Source: Sphingobacterium siyangense (GTDB taxonomy: Bacteria; Bacteroidota; Bacteroidia; Sphingobacteriales; Sphingobacteriaceae). From it: a stretch of 64,000 nt of DNA. Position 1 is the stretch's first letter; each line of letters starts with the position of its first letter. The position numbers were made by a program, and so were the translations under genes. The stretch is from positions 124,001 to 188,000 of the forward strand of contig NZ_VLKR01000008.1 in assembly GCF_007830445.1 (NCBI RefSeq). Reading direction: 5' to 3'. Of this stretch, positions 26,979 to 36,350 are shown in pieces. The notes beneath the pieces were generated by a model. It did not search any database. It was not told the DNA's origin and worked only from the letters and a program-made list of their open reading frames with translations.

Positions 26979-27473
26979 TTAACGGTCTTTGAGTTCAATA
27001 ACCTCCAGGTTCTCAATTTTATCTTTATTGATCTCAAACCGCATTAATGTCCTTACTTTGTGCCAGCCCTGCTTACCTGCCGCCCCAGGGTTAAGATGGA
27101 GACAATGGATCTTGGGGTCGAAGATAACCTTTAAGATATGTGAATGTCCAGTAATAAATAATTTAGGTGGATTTTTCATCAATTCCCCTTTTATGCGTGC
27201 AGCATATTTCCCCGGATAACCACCAATATGTGTCATAAATACGTCCACTTCCTCACACCTAAACCTCAAATCTTCTGGAAATTGTAAACGAATTTCCTGA
27301 CCATCAATGTTTCCGTATACTCCGCGCAGTGGCTTAAAAGCGGCTAACCGATCCGCAACATCAGGATCACCAAAATCGCCCACATGCCATATCTCGTCGC
27401 AGGCTGCAAAATGAGTAAATACAGCTTCATCTAAAAAAGAATGTGTATCCGAGAGTAATCCGATCTTTGTCAT
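26979..27473 (-). CDS. YfcE/MJ0936-type metallophosphoesterase
   Basis: The calcineurin-like phosphoesterase of about 164 residues shows the full metal motif series: GLLSDTHSF, HVGDFGD, YGNIDGQEI, MTHIGGYPG, and FITGHSHI followed by LNPGA. Family members hydrolyse phosphodiesters such as bis-pNPP or cyclic nucleotides in vitro; the physiological substrate is open. The ATG at 27473 is preferred over the GTG 3 nt upstream. It begins 3 nt after the trmN6 stop, an operon. Confidence 0.9.
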   Translation of the reverse strand: MTKIGLLSDTHSFLDEAVFTHFAACDEIWHVGDFGDPDVADRLAAFKPLRGVYGNIDGQEIRLQFPEDLRFRCEEVDVFMTHIGGYPGKYAARIKGELMKNPPKLFITGHSHILKVIFDPKIHCLHLNPGAAGKQGWHKVRTLMRFEINKDKIENLEVIELKDR

Positions 27474-27476
27474 CAC

Positions 27477-28184
27477 TTAAAAAGCTAAAAAATAAGGTGC
27501 CAAGGCATTTCGATAAGCTTCTGAATAAATACCCTTGGCGGCATAAATAACAAACGTACGTTGAGCGAGCAGTTCGACGCGTAAGCGTTCAAATGTAACG
27601 ATTTTCCGAATGGCCGACTCCCCTTCAAAGGAGCTTATTTGTACTTCACTGGAACAGTATAATCCCCTTTCCGCCGAAATTTTAGTCAACGTTTCCGCTA
27701 ATGCCGTTGGAACGATCAACACTAATTTTCCCCGATCCGATAAACGTAAAGCGGCGAAATCCAGCAGTTCAGCAAAAAAATCCAGATCGGTATGTCGCGC
27801 CAGCTTCTTGCGTTCATCCGGGTTATGTAAGGAATCTGTATAAAAGGGTGGATTTGATACGATCAGATCGTAATGCCCTTGTACATCCATTTGTTGAAAG
27901 GAGGAAGCATGCAGCACTAAACGTTCCTGGAAAATGGAATTACGGAAGTTTCTGTCAGCCATCGCAGCAGCCAAAGGGTCAATTTCGACAGCCTCTACCC
28001 TACTGTCTACGAGCCGTTGAGCCAACATCAATGCAATGACTCCCGTACCTGTACCTACGTCCAGTATCCGGTCCACAGGTTCTACTTCCAGCAAGGAAGC
28101 CAGCAGTACACCATCTGTGTTAATTTTCATTGCACAGTCAGACTGATCAACCTCAAACTGTTTAAACCGAAATATCGACGCCAT
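27477..28184 (-). CDS. trmN6: tRNA1(Val) A37 N6-methyltransferase
   Basis: The 235-residue Rossmann methyltransferase has the SAM motif ILDVGTGTGVIALMLAQR, the acidic VEAVEIDP, and the catalytic NPPF (DLIVSNPPFYTDS) of N6-adenine methylases. The start FRFKQFEVDQSDCAMKINTDGVLL is the TrmN6 signature. It methylates A37 of tRNA1Val in the known members. A full promoter ends 4 nt before the ATG, so its mRNA is probably leaderless. The phosphoesterase follows in the same unit. Confidence 0.9.
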   Translation of the reverse strand: MASIFRFKQFEVDQSDCAMKINTDGVLLASLLEVEPVDRILDVGTGTGVIALMLAQRLVDSRVEAVEIDPLAAAMADRNFRNSIFQERLVLHASSFQQMDVQGHYDLIVSNPPFYTDSLHNPDERKKLARHTDLDFFAELLDFAALRLSDRGKLVLIVPTALAETLTKISAERGLYCSSEVQISSFEGESAIRKIVTFERLRVELLAQRTFVIYAAKGIYSEAYRNALAPYFLAF

Positions 28185-28188
28185 ACAT

Positions 28189-28220
28189 CAAAGATAAAAC
28201 TTTTAGAACCTTTGGTACAA
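28189..28220 (-). promoter_or_regulatory. trmN6 promoter, leaderless arrangement
   Basis: Minus strand: TTG (28220-28218), 21 nt, TATCTTTG (28196-28189), then only 4 nt to the ATG at 28184. Confidence 0.7.
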
Positions 28221-28281
28221 ACAAACCAGTGTATCCTGCAATTTATTTGCTAATTTAGTCAGCAACAAATCTATATAAGCC

Positions 28282-29439
28282 ATGAATATCCGTCAGCTTG
28301 CTTTTATGATATTGATCATCATCGGTGTGCTTCCTACAAAACTATTGCATGCACAAGAGAATTGTGACCGGCATACAACTGAAATACTTCCCTTATTGAC
28401 AAAAACATTGAACAACAATGACTTTGACAAAATTGATCCTTTACTCAATAGTATACAAGCTAGCTGTGGTACCAACGAGTTTGTACAGCGTTTACGTATT
28501 CTTATATACATCATTGAAAAAAAGAATACCACAACAGAGATCAAAAATTATATAGACAATCAATTCGATAAAAATTTTCTACAAAGACTGGATGCGGCAG
28601 ACCAGGACGATTTTACAACACAATACGAACAGCATAAGGAAAAATACAATTTCGTGCCATTAAGACATCCCCTGGAGGGCATGATAAAAGTAAGAGCCAA
28701 AGCCCTGCTTGCTTCCGATAGTTATACGTTAACCGATCAGGAAAAAACTATTTTAGAGCTTTTTTCAGATACTGAAGTTGCCAATGCCGTACAAGACCAA
28801 CAAGCTAACGAACAAGATAATCAACAGCGGTTTCCAGTCCCCAAAGTGTACAGAGATAGACAGAAAGCCAAACTGGGCTATGTTCCTTCAATCGGCGTAG
28901 TCACCCCACTTGGCGGAGCCAACAAAATTTTCGGAACCAACATAAACTTTGGATTTATGCTGATGAGCTCGCTGGAAAGAAAATTTATTTTCGAAGGTGG
29001 CTTCAAGGTGCGCATCAACTCAAACGACCGCAATATTGATTACAATTACGAGGGCTCCAATGTTTCGGTCAATTCTTCAGCGACCGCATTTATGGGCGGT
29101 GCTGTAGGTTACAAAGTTTTTGACAACGACAAATTTATACTGATTCCAAAAGGTATCCTTGGCATAGATATTACAGATACCGGCATCACAGAAAGTGCTT
29201 ATTCCTCCGGTTATTATGATCCGGATGGTTATTATTATGATGGCGGATACACCGATCGTATGGTAACCATCAATAATGTGCACTTAGGACTTGGTCTCGC
29301 ATCCCTATTTCGCATGAAAAACCAAAAGTACATTGGTTTCGAACTCGGCTATCATTACACGCCTTATGATGCAAGCAGCAAGGTATTGATCCCGATACAG
29401 GCAAATTATGGAAGCTTGGAGCTATTCTTCAGGTTTTAG
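28282..29439 (+). CDS. Putative outer-membrane beta-barrel protein
   Basis: The 385-residue protein has a signal peptide (residues 1-24, ending LLHAQ). An alpha-helical periplasmic region (about 25-190) contains two cysteines (CDRHTT, ASCGTNEF). Then comes a C-terminal part with alternating beta strands: GYVPSIGVVTPLGG, NINFGFMLMSSLERKFIFEGGFKVRI, and further strands ending LELFFRF. The terminal Phe is the usual barrel signature. A Tyr/Gly/Asp-rich loop lies at about 312-328. Function is unknown. Confidence 0.72.
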   Translation: MNIRQLAFMILIIIGVLPTKLLHAQENCDRHTTEILPLLTKTLNNNDFDKIDPLLNSIQASCGTNEFVQRLRILIYIIEKKNTTTEIKNYIDNQFDKNFLQRLDAADQDDFTTQYEQHKEKYNFVPLRHPLEGMIKVRAKALLASDSYTLTDQEKTILELFSDTEVANAVQDQQANEQDNQQRFPVPKVYRDRQKAKLGYVPSIGVVTPLGGANKIFGTNINFGFMLMSSLERKFIFEGGFKVRINSNDRNIDYNYEGSNVSVNSSATAFMGGAVGYKVFDNDKFILIPKGILGIDITDTGITESAYSSGYYDPDGYYYDGGYTDRMVTINNVHLGLGLASLFRMKNQKYIGFELGYHYTPYDASSKVLIPIQANYGSLELFFRF

Positions 29440-29542
29440 GCAAATAGCCCTCAAAAACCTGATGACTTCGCAGACACCAACAGCAATGAAAGCGAGCTGA
29501 AGGTTCTTTCTGGCCAATAAGACCAGACACTTTCAGAAAAAA

Positions 29543-29586
29543 ATACGCCAGATGATGTCTATCTTAAAAAACATCATCTGGCGTAT
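29543..29586 (-). terminator. mutS terminator
   Basis: A perfect 16-bp stem (29543-29558 / 29571-29586) with a 12-base loop is followed, on the minus strand, by TTTTTTT. It lies about 55 nt beyond the mutS stop. Confidence 0.85.
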
Positions 29587-29639
29587 ATAAATCGAAAAAA
29601 ATTCCGCTTGAGATCAATTTCCCAAGCCAAAAGGAAGAT

Positions 29640-32246
29640 TTAATTCTTTAAAAGGCGTTGTATCTCATCCAATTTCATTAATGCTTCAACCGGAGTAAGC
29701 GAATTAACATCCAGATTATTCAGCATATCCCTGATCTTATTCAAGACAGGATCATCAATAGAAAACATCTGCAATTGGTAGGCCTGTTTCTGGATTTTGC
29801 GCATGCTATCTTTAATCTGCTCACCACCTGTGCGCTCCTGCTCCAGCCTTTTCAAAATTTGATTGGCCCGACTAAGCAACTTTTGCGGCATTCCAGCGAG
29901 CTTTGCCACATGGATTCCGAAACTATGCTCTGAGCCTCCTGGAACAAGTTTACGCAAGAAAATAACTTTGTTATTAACCTCCTTCACCGTTACATTATAG
30001 TTTTTTATACGATCCAGCGAAGTAGTCAGCTCGTTTAATTCATGGTAATGCGTGGCAAACAAGGTTTTGGCCTTAGCAGCAGGATGATTATGTAAAAACT
30101 CGGCAATAGCCCAGGCAATAGAAATACCGTCATAAGTACTTGTACCACGACCGATTTCATCCAAAAGAATAAGACTGCGGTCCGATAGATTATTCATGAT
30201 GCTCGCGGTTTCATTCATCTCCACCATAAACGTAGATTCACCCGAAGAAAGATTGTCCGAAGCACCTACACGGGTGAAAATTTTGTCAACCAGGCCAATC
30301 TTAGCCTCTTTTGCTGGCACAAAACAACCAATTTGCGCCATTAACACGATCAATCCAGTCTGACGGAGCAATGCAGATTTACCCGCCATGTTAGGGCCCG
30401 TAATAATAATAATCTGCTGTGTTTTTGGATCTAAAAAAGTATCATTGGTAATATAATCCTCACCTATCGGCAGGTTTCTTTCAATGACAGGGTGTCTTCC
30501 ACCTTTAATATCCAAAATCTTGCTCTCGCTGACTTCGGGTTTTACATAATAGTTTTTCTCCGCTACAACAGCAAAGTTAAGCAGTACATCCAACTTGGCT
30601 ATGAGCTGGGCGTTGAGTTGAATAGGTTTGATGTATTCAGCAATGGCAACCAATAGCTCAGCATATAATCTATTCTCAAGCGCTTGTATCTTCTCCTCAG
30701 CACCGAGAATCTGTTCTTCATATTCTTTAAGTTCCTCCGTAATGTAACGTTCAGCATTCACCAGTGTCTGTTTACGGATCCACGTCGTCGGAACCTTATC
30801 TTTGTGCGTATTTGTGACCTCCAGATAATAACCGAAAACATTATTGAACGCTATTTTTAAAGAAGGAATCCCTGTGAGTTCCGCTTCCCTTTTTTGGATC
30901 TCAAGCAGATAATCCTTGCCACCAAAAGCGATCTTGCGCAATCGATCCAATTCAGGGTCCACCCCTTCCGCGATTACACTCCCCTTATTGATTGCGGCAG
31001 GAGGCTCCGCCTGAACCTGTTGCTCGATTTTTTCACGTATAACAGCACAAGCATCTAACTGATCTGAGATTGTCCAAAGAGCATCAGCATCTTTACGATC
31101 CGTAAGTTCCTTCAATTTCTCAATAGCATATAATGCGCGCTTCAATTGCACAATTTCCCGCGGATTCGCTTTTTGCAGTCCGATCTTGGAAATTAAACGT
31201 TCCAGATCTCCCACCTGCTTGATCTGACCAATCAGCTCATCCCGCAAATCACGGTTAGTGAAAAAGAAATCGACCACATTCAATCGCTCCTGAATACTCT
31301 TTTTGTCTTTGAGCGGCATCACGATCCAGCGCTTGAGCAGACGCGCTCCCATTGGACTGGATGTATGATCCAATACATCGGATAGCGTTACCGCATTTTC
31401 ATTCAACGATCCGATTAATTCCAAATTGCGAATCGTAAAACGATCCAGCCACATAAAACGGTCCTCTTCAATACGGGAAAGCATAGAAATGTGTTGCAGA
31501 TTACGATGCTCGGTTTCATTGAGGTAATGCAATGCTACACCAGCAGCAACAACTCCTGCAGTCATGCGGTCCACACCAAATCCTTTCATCGAGGAGACTT
31601 CAAAATGCTTCAATAGCGTTTCAGTGGCATAATCACCCGTATAAGGCCACTCGTCAAGAAAATAGGTGTAATATTGTGATCCAAACTGCTCTGTAAACTC
31701 CTTGCTCTGTTTTTTTGAAAGAATAATTTCTCTCGGTTTAAAACCTTGAAGCAATTTATCTATATAGGCCACACTACCTTGAGCAACCAGAAATTCACCT
31801 GTTGAAATATCTAAGAAAGAAATACCGATCCGCTCCTTTTCGATAAAAATTGATGCTAAATAATTATTCGATTTCTGTTGAACAATATTGTCACTGTAGG
31901 AGACTCCAGGTGTCACTAGCTCGGTCACACCGCGCTTAACAATTGTTTTTGTCGTCTTCGGATCCTCCAGCTGATCACAGATCGCCACCCGTTGGCCAGC
32001 ACGCACCAGTTTCGGAAGATAGGTTTCCAATGAATGATGGGGAAAACCAGCCAATGCAGTTTCCGATTCCGAGCCATTGCCACGCTTTGTCAAAACGATG
32101 CCCAAAATCTGGGCAGCTTTGATCGCATCCTCACCAAATGTCTCGTAAAAATCGCCAACACGGAACAACAACAACGCTCCAGGATACTTAATCTTGATCG
32201 CATTGTACTGTTGCATCAATGGGGTCACTTTCTTTTCTTTTGCCAA
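29640..32246 (-). CDS. mutS: DNA mismatch repair ATPase MutS
   Basis: MutS recognises mispairs and recruits MutL. The 868-residue length is standard. Domain I carries the mismatch-wedge motif GDFYETF. The lever/clamp domains run through the middle. The ATPase has Walker A GPNMAGKS (617-624), [12 protein letters not shown], Walker [17 protein letters not shown], and ATHYHEL. The C-terminal helix-turn-helix and tetramer region is present. The start codon is TTG at 32246: an in-frame TAA lies 6 nt upstream and the conserved TPLMQQY begins 7 residues in, so no ATG fits. Confidence 0.97.
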   Translation of the reverse strand: MAKEKKVTPLMQQYNAIKIKYPGALLLFRVGDFYETFGEDAIKAAQILGIVLTKRGNGSESETALAGFPHHSLETYLPKLVRAGQRVAICDQLEDPKTTKTIVKRGVTELVTPGVSYSDNIVQQKSNNYLASIFIEKERIGISFLDISTGEFLVAQGSVAYIDKLLQGFKPREIILSKKQSKEFTEQFGSQYYTYFLDEWPYTGDYATETLLKHFEVSSMKGFGVDRMTAGVVAAGVALHYLNETEHRNLQHISMLSRIEEDRFMWLDRFTIRNLELIGSLNENAVTLSDVLDHTSSPMGARLLKRWIVMPLKDKKSIQERLNVVDFFFTNRDLRDELIGQIKQVGDLERLISKIGLQKANPREIVQLKRALYAIEKLKELTDRKDADALWTISDQLDACAVIREKIEQQVQAEPPAAINKGSVIAEGVDPELDRLRKIAFGGKDYLLEIQKREAELTGIPSLKIAFNNVFGYYLEVTNTHKDKVPTTWIRKQTLVNAERYITEELKEYEEQILGAEEKIQALENRLYAELLVAIAEYIKPIQLNAQLIAKLDVLLNFAVVAEKNYYVKPEVSESKILDIKGGRHPVIERNLPIGEDYITNDTFLDPKTQQIIIITGPNMAGKSALLRQTGLIVLMAQIGCFVPAKEAKIGLVDKIFTRVGASDNLSSGESTFMVEMNETASIMNNLSDRSLILLDEIGRGTSTYDGISIAWAIAEFLHNHPAAKAKTLFATHYHELNELTTSLDRIKNYNVTVKEVNNKVIFLRKLVPGGSEHSFGIHVAKLAGMPQKLLSRANQILKRLEQERTGGEQIKDSMRKIQKQAYQLQMFSIDDPVLNKIRDMLNNLDVNSLTPVEALMKLDEIQRLLKN

Positions 32247-32356
32247 CTTTTAAAATCAATTTTTATGAAGCGTAAAAATAGGATAATATCGTCGCTTTGG
32301 CAAACGATACACTCAACTTCTCGACAAAATCATTTCCATTAAACAAGAATATAAGC

Positions 32357-32364
32357 TAAGTTTG
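32357..32364 (+). promoter_or_regulatory. -7 box of mtgA
   Basis: TAAGTTTG fits the -7 consensus; the leader to the mtgA ATG would be about 13 nt. No TTG stands at the -33 distance. Confidence 0.55.
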
Positions 32365-32383
32365 TATCCGAAAAAAATTAGTC

Positions 32384-33148
32384 ATGGCCATCAAAAGATC
32401 TGGTAAACAAAATACGTCCAGCAAACAACAAAATACCTTCAAAAAAAAATCCTTCAACCCATTGAAGTCCATAAAATCTCCTATCCTGCGCATTGTGACA
32501 CGGGTAGTACTCTATTTTATTGGCATTTCACTCTTTTGGGTCATTAGCCTGCGGTTTATTAATCCTCCCATCACTTGGTTGATGATTCAACGTGGGTTTG
32601 AGCTAAAAGAACAGGGCAAGGGATTTAAACTGGAAAAAAACTGGCTGGATTACGATGAACTTTCGGACAACCTAAAGTTAGCGGCCATTGCCGGAGAAGA
32701 CGCTCACTTTATGACACACTGGGGATTCGACATGCAAGGAATTCAGAATGCCATTAAAAAAAATGCACAGGGAAAGAAATTACGCGGCGGAAGTACAATC
32801 AGTCAGCAGGTAGCCAAAAATGTCTTTTTATGGCCAGGGCGCTCCTGGTTAAGAAAAGGCTTCGAGACCTACTTTACCATTCTTATCGAAACATTCTGGA
32901 GCAAGAAACGCATCCTCGAAGTTTATCTTAATGTGATTGAAATGGGACAGGGAGTTTATGGTGCGGATGCGGCAGCTTCGTATTACTTTAGCAAAACAGG
33001 CAGCAATCTTTCCAAAAAACAAGCCGCATTGATTATAGCCATATTGCCAAACCCAAGAGAATGGGATGCGCGTAACCCTTCTGCTTATGTCAATAGACGT
33101 GCAAATGCGATAGCAAAATATATGCATCATTATACTATTCCTGAATAA
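32384..33148 (+). CDS. mtgA: Monofunctional biosynthetic peptidoglycan transglycosylase
   Basis: The 254-residue protein is a GT51 enzyme polymerising lipid II into glycan strands. A basic N-terminus and one membrane helix (about 40-62) anchor it. Catalytic motifs are AGEDAHFMTHWGFD (first Glu), RGGSTISQQVAKNVFLWPGRSWLRKG, ETFWSKKRILEVYLNVIEMGQGVYG and AALIIAILPNPREWD. There is no transpeptidase domain, matching MtgA. It stands alone between mutS (divergent) and a hairpin terminator. Confidence 0.95.
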   Translation: MAIKRSGKQNTSSKQQNTFKKKSFNPLKSIKSPILRIVTRVVLYFIGISLFWVISLRFINPPITWLMIQRGFELKEQGKGFKLEKNWLDYDELSDNLKLAAIAGEDAHFMTHWGFDMQGIQNAIKKNAQGKKLRGGSTISQQVAKNVFLWPGRSWLRKGFETYFTILIETFWSKKRILEVYLNVIEMGQGVYGADAAASYYFSKTGSNLSKKQAALIIAILPNPREWDARNPSAYVNRRANAIAKYMHHYTIPE

Positions 33149-33212
33149 GCGAAACCATCGCTATTCGGCGGATCGACCAGAAGAAAAGCAATACAGATCT
33201 ATAGATCAAAAA

Positions 33213-33238
33213 AAAGGCCATATGTAATTATGGCCTTT
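33213..33238. terminator. Bidirectional terminator after mtgA
   Basis: A 10-bp stem AAAGGCCATA / TATGGCCTTT lies between convergent genes. An A-run on its left serves the minus-strand gene and a short T-run the plus strand. Confidence 0.75.
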
Positions 33239-33260
33239 CTTATATAACTCGTTTTACAAC

Positions 33261-33716
33261 CTATCTAAAAAGTCGTTTATGCCAGCTCTGATGGAAGGGT
33301 ATTACCCAAGCGTCTTCCATTTGGTGCTCATGGGTAATGGTATTATCAAATACTAAGGTATTATCGTTGATGGTACCTTCTGCCAGTAACTTCTCAAATC
33401 CGTCACGGTTAACCACGCCTATTCCCTGATCCCCTTTATATGCAAATTGCATGCGATCAAATAGTTGAATACCATACTTCGATTCAACTCCTTTTAAAAA
33501 CCGAACCGAACTATCAATAGAACAACCTGATGCAGCCGCTACTTCCTCGTCCACCTTAAGGATGATAAAAAGATTATCCCGCAATTCTGCGGAAGCAGAA
33601 AGTGGTTTCCCATGCACTTTCCATTGTTCAGCAAAAGCTTCCAGGTCAGTAACAATCTCCTGTCCCTCTGTCGCCGTTAACAGGCGATCGGCCTGATAAA
33701 TCCAGATACGCTTCAT
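33261..33716 (-). CDS. Conserved protein of unknown function (~150 aa)
   Basis: The 151-residue cytoplasmic protein begins MKRIWIYQADRLLTATEG (ATG at 33716, preferred to a TTG 6 nt upstream). A compact conserved-looking core AASGCSIDSSVRFLKGVESKYGIQLFDR sits near the middle. It lacks Walker motifs. I recall such Bacteroidota proteins carrying the misleading label ABC transporter ATPase, and nothing here supports that label. Its stop meets the mtgA terminator and it is separated from the oxidase operon by 195 nt. Confidence 0.75.
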   Translation of the reverse strand: MKRIWIYQADRLLTATEGQEIVTDLEAFAEQWKVHGKPLSASAELRDNLFIILKVDEEVAAASGCSIDSSVRFLKGVESKYGIQLFDRMQFAYKGDQGIGVVNRDGFEKLLAEGTINDNTLVFDNTITHEHQMEDAWVIPFHQSWHKRLFR

Positions 33717-33911
33717 ATGCAATGATTTTTTTACAGATCCATTTAGCCGATATGAATTGGCTGATTAATCCTATACTGTTTACACTCCCGGACACATGAA
33801 ATAACTGTTCCATTATATCCGTTTCTATTTCAATTTTAAACCAGATTAAACAACTCGAATCCGGCGTGCCATTGTATTTCATCACAATACCTTGACCCTC
33901 AACTCTTACCA

Positions 33912-34457
33912 CTAACCAATATAATACGGAGAGATCATTAAGTAAACGATCACGCCGGTAACAGCTACATAAAGCCACATGGGATAAGTAATACGGGCAA
34001 GCTTTTTATGACGCTCATAAGAACCCGATATGCCTCTAACAAATGTAAAGAGTACAAAAGGGATGATGATAATGGAAAGCAAGATATGCGTGATCAGGAT
34101 AAAGAAATAGATCGGTCTCAAAATTCCCTCGCCACCATATTTTGTTTCGATTGAAGTCATGTGATAAGCGACATACATCGCTAGAAAAGCTAAGGAACAA
34201 GCAATACACCATTTGATCAAACGCTCGTGTAAAGCCTTATTACCCTTTTTTATCGCAGCCACAGCCCAAAATAGTAATACAGCCGTAATCCCATTGATAG
34301 CCGCGTAGATAGGAGGCAAAAATGTTAGCGGTTTTACATCATAACCCAGCTTTTGTAAATTCACCGTAAAAAGGATAGCAACCACTATCGGTATCACAAT
34401 CGATAGCAACCAAATCCATTTACTATACTTTTTTTCCTTGTTAAGACTCTCTTCCAT
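33912..34457 (-). CDS. DUF420 family membrane protein
   Basis: The 181-residue protein has five predicted membrane helices. The conserved histidines (AVAAIKKGNKALHERLIKW, MYVAYHMTS and FFILITHILLSIIIIPFVL) are typical of DUF420, a family found beside heme-copper oxidase genes and thought to help their assembly. It is the last gene of the oxidase operon, 7 nt after the SCO-like gene. Confidence 0.85.
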   Translation of the reverse strand: MEESLNKEKKYSKWIWLLSIVIPIVVAILFTVNLQKLGYDVKPLTFLPPIYAAINGITAVLLFWAVAAIKKGNKALHERLIKWCIACSLAFLAMYVAYHMTSIETKYGGEGILRPIYFFILITHILLSIIIIPFVLFTFVRGISGSYERHKKLARITYPMWLYVAVTGVIVYLMISPYYIG

Positions 34458-34464
34458 GATATAA

Positions 34465-35193
34465 TTACCTCTTTTGTTCTATTGTAGCTGGATGGTTTCG
34501 GACTTCCTCGACCAATAATAATTTGATTTCATCCTCAAGGCGGTCAACATCCGTTTTGACATTAATGTCATAAATACCTCTTATCCGTCCTTTTGTATCA
34601 AGTAAAAGATAATTAGACCCAATAATAAATGGTTTGCTGCCCTCCTTATTGACAAGTGCATCCTGCAATAAACTTTCCTGGGCAAATTTAAAGATATCAA
34701 CAGAAGGATCTGTCACAAAAAACCAAGATTTGGTCCAAGGTTTGTAAACTTTTGCGTATTTGGCTAACACTTCTGGTGTATCGTATGCCGTATCAACCGT
34801 AATTGAATACAAGCGGACCTTCTTATTCTGAATAAATCGATTAGCGATTTGATCCAAACGCTTAATCATCGTCCGCGATAATGAAGCATCTCTAGAGTAC
34901 ATCAGATGGACGACAGAAAGTGTTGTATCATTATCCAATAGATGCACTTTCTTGCCATCGAAATTCACAAAATCAACCGGGGGTACAGTATGATAGATAG
35001 TATCGGGAATATCACGTCCCCATTTACGATGGGTAGTTCCCGGAACCACTTTCTTTCCAAAAATTGGCAAAGAGGCGTAGCTATTAGAACCGCTTTTATT
35101 TAGTACAAAATATAAAAATCCTGGCAATAAAAGAATTACTGCCAGGATCAATATAGTTTTAATACCTTTCTTTTGTCCAGTATTATTATCCAT
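34465..35193 (-). CDS. SCO1/SenC-like protein lacking copper-ligand cysteines
   Basis: The 242-residue protein has one N-terminal helix (about 12-30) and a thioredoxin-like domain of SCO type (VDFVNFDGKKVHLLD, VRLYSITVDTAYDTPEVL). SCO proteins deliver copper to the CuA site through CxxxC and a distal His. Here the positions read SRDAS (Ser100, Ser104), no histidine lies in 181-200, and the whole protein contains no cysteine. It cannot bind copper in the known way and may be structural, or a chaperone for subunit II. It is encoded 9 nt after the subunit IV gene. Confidence 0.8.
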   Translation of the reverse strand: MDNNTGQKKGIKTILILAVILLLPGFLYFVLNKSGSNSYASLPIFGKKVVPGTTHRKWGRDIPDTIYHTVPPVDFVNFDGKKVHLLDNDTTLSVVHLMYSRDASLSRTMIKRLDQIANRFIQNKKVRLYSITVDTAYDTPEVLAKYAKVYKPWTKSWFFVTDPSVDIFKFAQESLLQDALVNKEGSKPFIIGSNYLLLDTKGRIRGIYDINVKTDVDRLEDEIKLLLVEEVRNHPATIEQKR

Positions 35194-35202
35194 TCACTTT
35201 AT

Positions 35203-35580
35203 CTATTTATTTGGAAACAATTGATGTTCTTGAAAAGCAGATGCTAAATACCCTCCTTCAACAAGCATCAAAACAATAAAATAAATAATAAAAATAAACA
35301 CAATTGCAACGGTAACAATGAAACTCGACTTCTCGAATTTCAAGTGCATAAAGAATGCAACGATATAATAAGCTTTAACTAAAGTAAGCACGATATAAAT
35401 AGTATTTACTAACGCACCTTTAGCTAAAATTTGCCAATGGTGCACGAAGCCCAATGCAATTAAAAACTCTAGACAAGTAAGGGCTAAAAGTACACCAAAT
35501 ACTCTCCAGATGGCCTTCTTATCCATCCCACCTTCGTGAGCGTGCTCGCCATGAGCGATATTATCTTGATATTGTGACAT
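35203..35580 (-). CDS. Cytochrome c oxidase subunit IV
   Basis: The 125-residue protein has three predicted helices (about 27-47, 57-82 and 89-110) after a His/Glu-rich start (HGEHAHEG). ALGFVHHW, YYIVAFFMHLKFEKSSF and the final helix match the prokaryotic subunit IV/CoxD family of caa3 oxidases. It stabilises the core subunits. It lies between the second subunit III gene and the SCO-like gene. Confidence 0.88.
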   Translation of the reverse strand: MSQYQDNIAHGEHAHEGGMDKKAIWRVFGVLLALTCLEFLIALGFVHHWQILAKGALVNTIYIVLTLVKAYYIVAFFMHLKFEKSSFIVTVAIVFIFIIYFIVLMLVEGGYLASAFQEHQLFPNK

Positions 35581-35606
35581 AGCTATCTAAATTTATTATT
35601 TCGGAA

Positions 35607-36341
35607 TTAGATTAAGTAGAAGAACGTAAATACGAATACCCACACTAAATCCACAAAGTGCCAATATAAACCTACTTTCTCGATCATAAGATAAGAACCA
35701 CGGTTTTCGAATGTATTATTTAATGTCATACATAGAATGATGATATTCAAAATAATACCCACAGTAACGTGGAAACCGTGAAAACCAGTAATTGTAAAGA
35801 ACAAGTTAGCAAATTGCAAGGCCGAAGTGTAAGAAATGTCATGTGTGAAATATGGCATTAATGCTGTTTTGATGGCATCACCTTCCAAACCTGTTGCTGG
35901 ATTTTTACCAAACCAGAAACCCATGTGGTGTAAGTGAGTCCACTCGATAGCCTGACAACCTACGAAACAGATACCTCCCAAAATAGTCCAAAGCATCCAT
36001 TTAACAACTTCATTCTTTTGGTTACGGTGACCAGCTTCCACGGCCAAAACCATAGTTACAGATGACATAATCAAAATAAAGGTCATTAAACCGACAAATA
36101 CCAACGGTTGACCATGTTCTGCAATTCCTGGGATAGATTGGAAGATCTTATCAGGATCAGGCCATGTTGGATGAGAAAAGCGTTGTGCGCCGTAATAAAC
36201 CAAAAATGCAGAAAATGTGAAGGCATCCCCTACCAAGAAAAACCACATCATGATTTTTCCATACTCTAAGTTCCAAGGTGATTTCCCACCATTCCATGGA
36301 CCAGTTTTTACCTTATCCAATTGCGATACTGTTGTACTCAT
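35607..36341 (-). CDS. Cytochrome c oxidase subunit III
   Basis: The 244-residue membrane protein has seven predicted helices. Subunit III motifs are GYTSALQFANLFFTITGFHGFHVTVGI-type sequence (visible as FTITGFHGFHVTVG) and the C-terminal GLYWHFVDLVWVFVFTFFYL. It surrounds and stabilises subunit I in the inner membrane. It is the longer of two adjacent subunit III-type genes, 9 nt after the shorter one. Confidence 0.92.
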   Translation of the reverse strand: MSTTVSQLDKVKTGPWNGGKSPWNLEYGKIMMWFFLVGDAFTFSAFLVYYGAQRFSHPTWPDPDKIFQSIPGIAEHGQPLVFVGLMTFILIMSSVTMVLAVEAGHRNQKNEVVKWMLWTILGGICFVGCQAIEWTHLHHMGFWFGKNPATGLEGDAIKTALMPYFTHDISYTSALQFANLFFTITGFHGFHVTVGIILNIIILCMTLNNTFENRGSYLMIEKVGLYWHFVDLVWVFVFTFFYLI

Positions 36342-36350
36342 TGTTTACTA

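Noticed and set aside
29440..29542. Shared ATACGCCAGAT word near 23646 and at 29544 as a dispersed repeat
   Set aside because: Only about 10 bases match and the contexts differ; chance is enough.
33261..33716. ABC transporter ATPase identity for the 151-residue protein
   Set aside because: No Walker A, Walker B or signature motif is present; the label seems to be a propagated misannotation.
33646..33978. 110-codon minus-strand frame between the DUF420 gene and the unknown 151-residue gene
   Set aside because: It overlaps both neighbours out of frame, lacks a start signal, and its product looks unstructured with random Cys/Trp.
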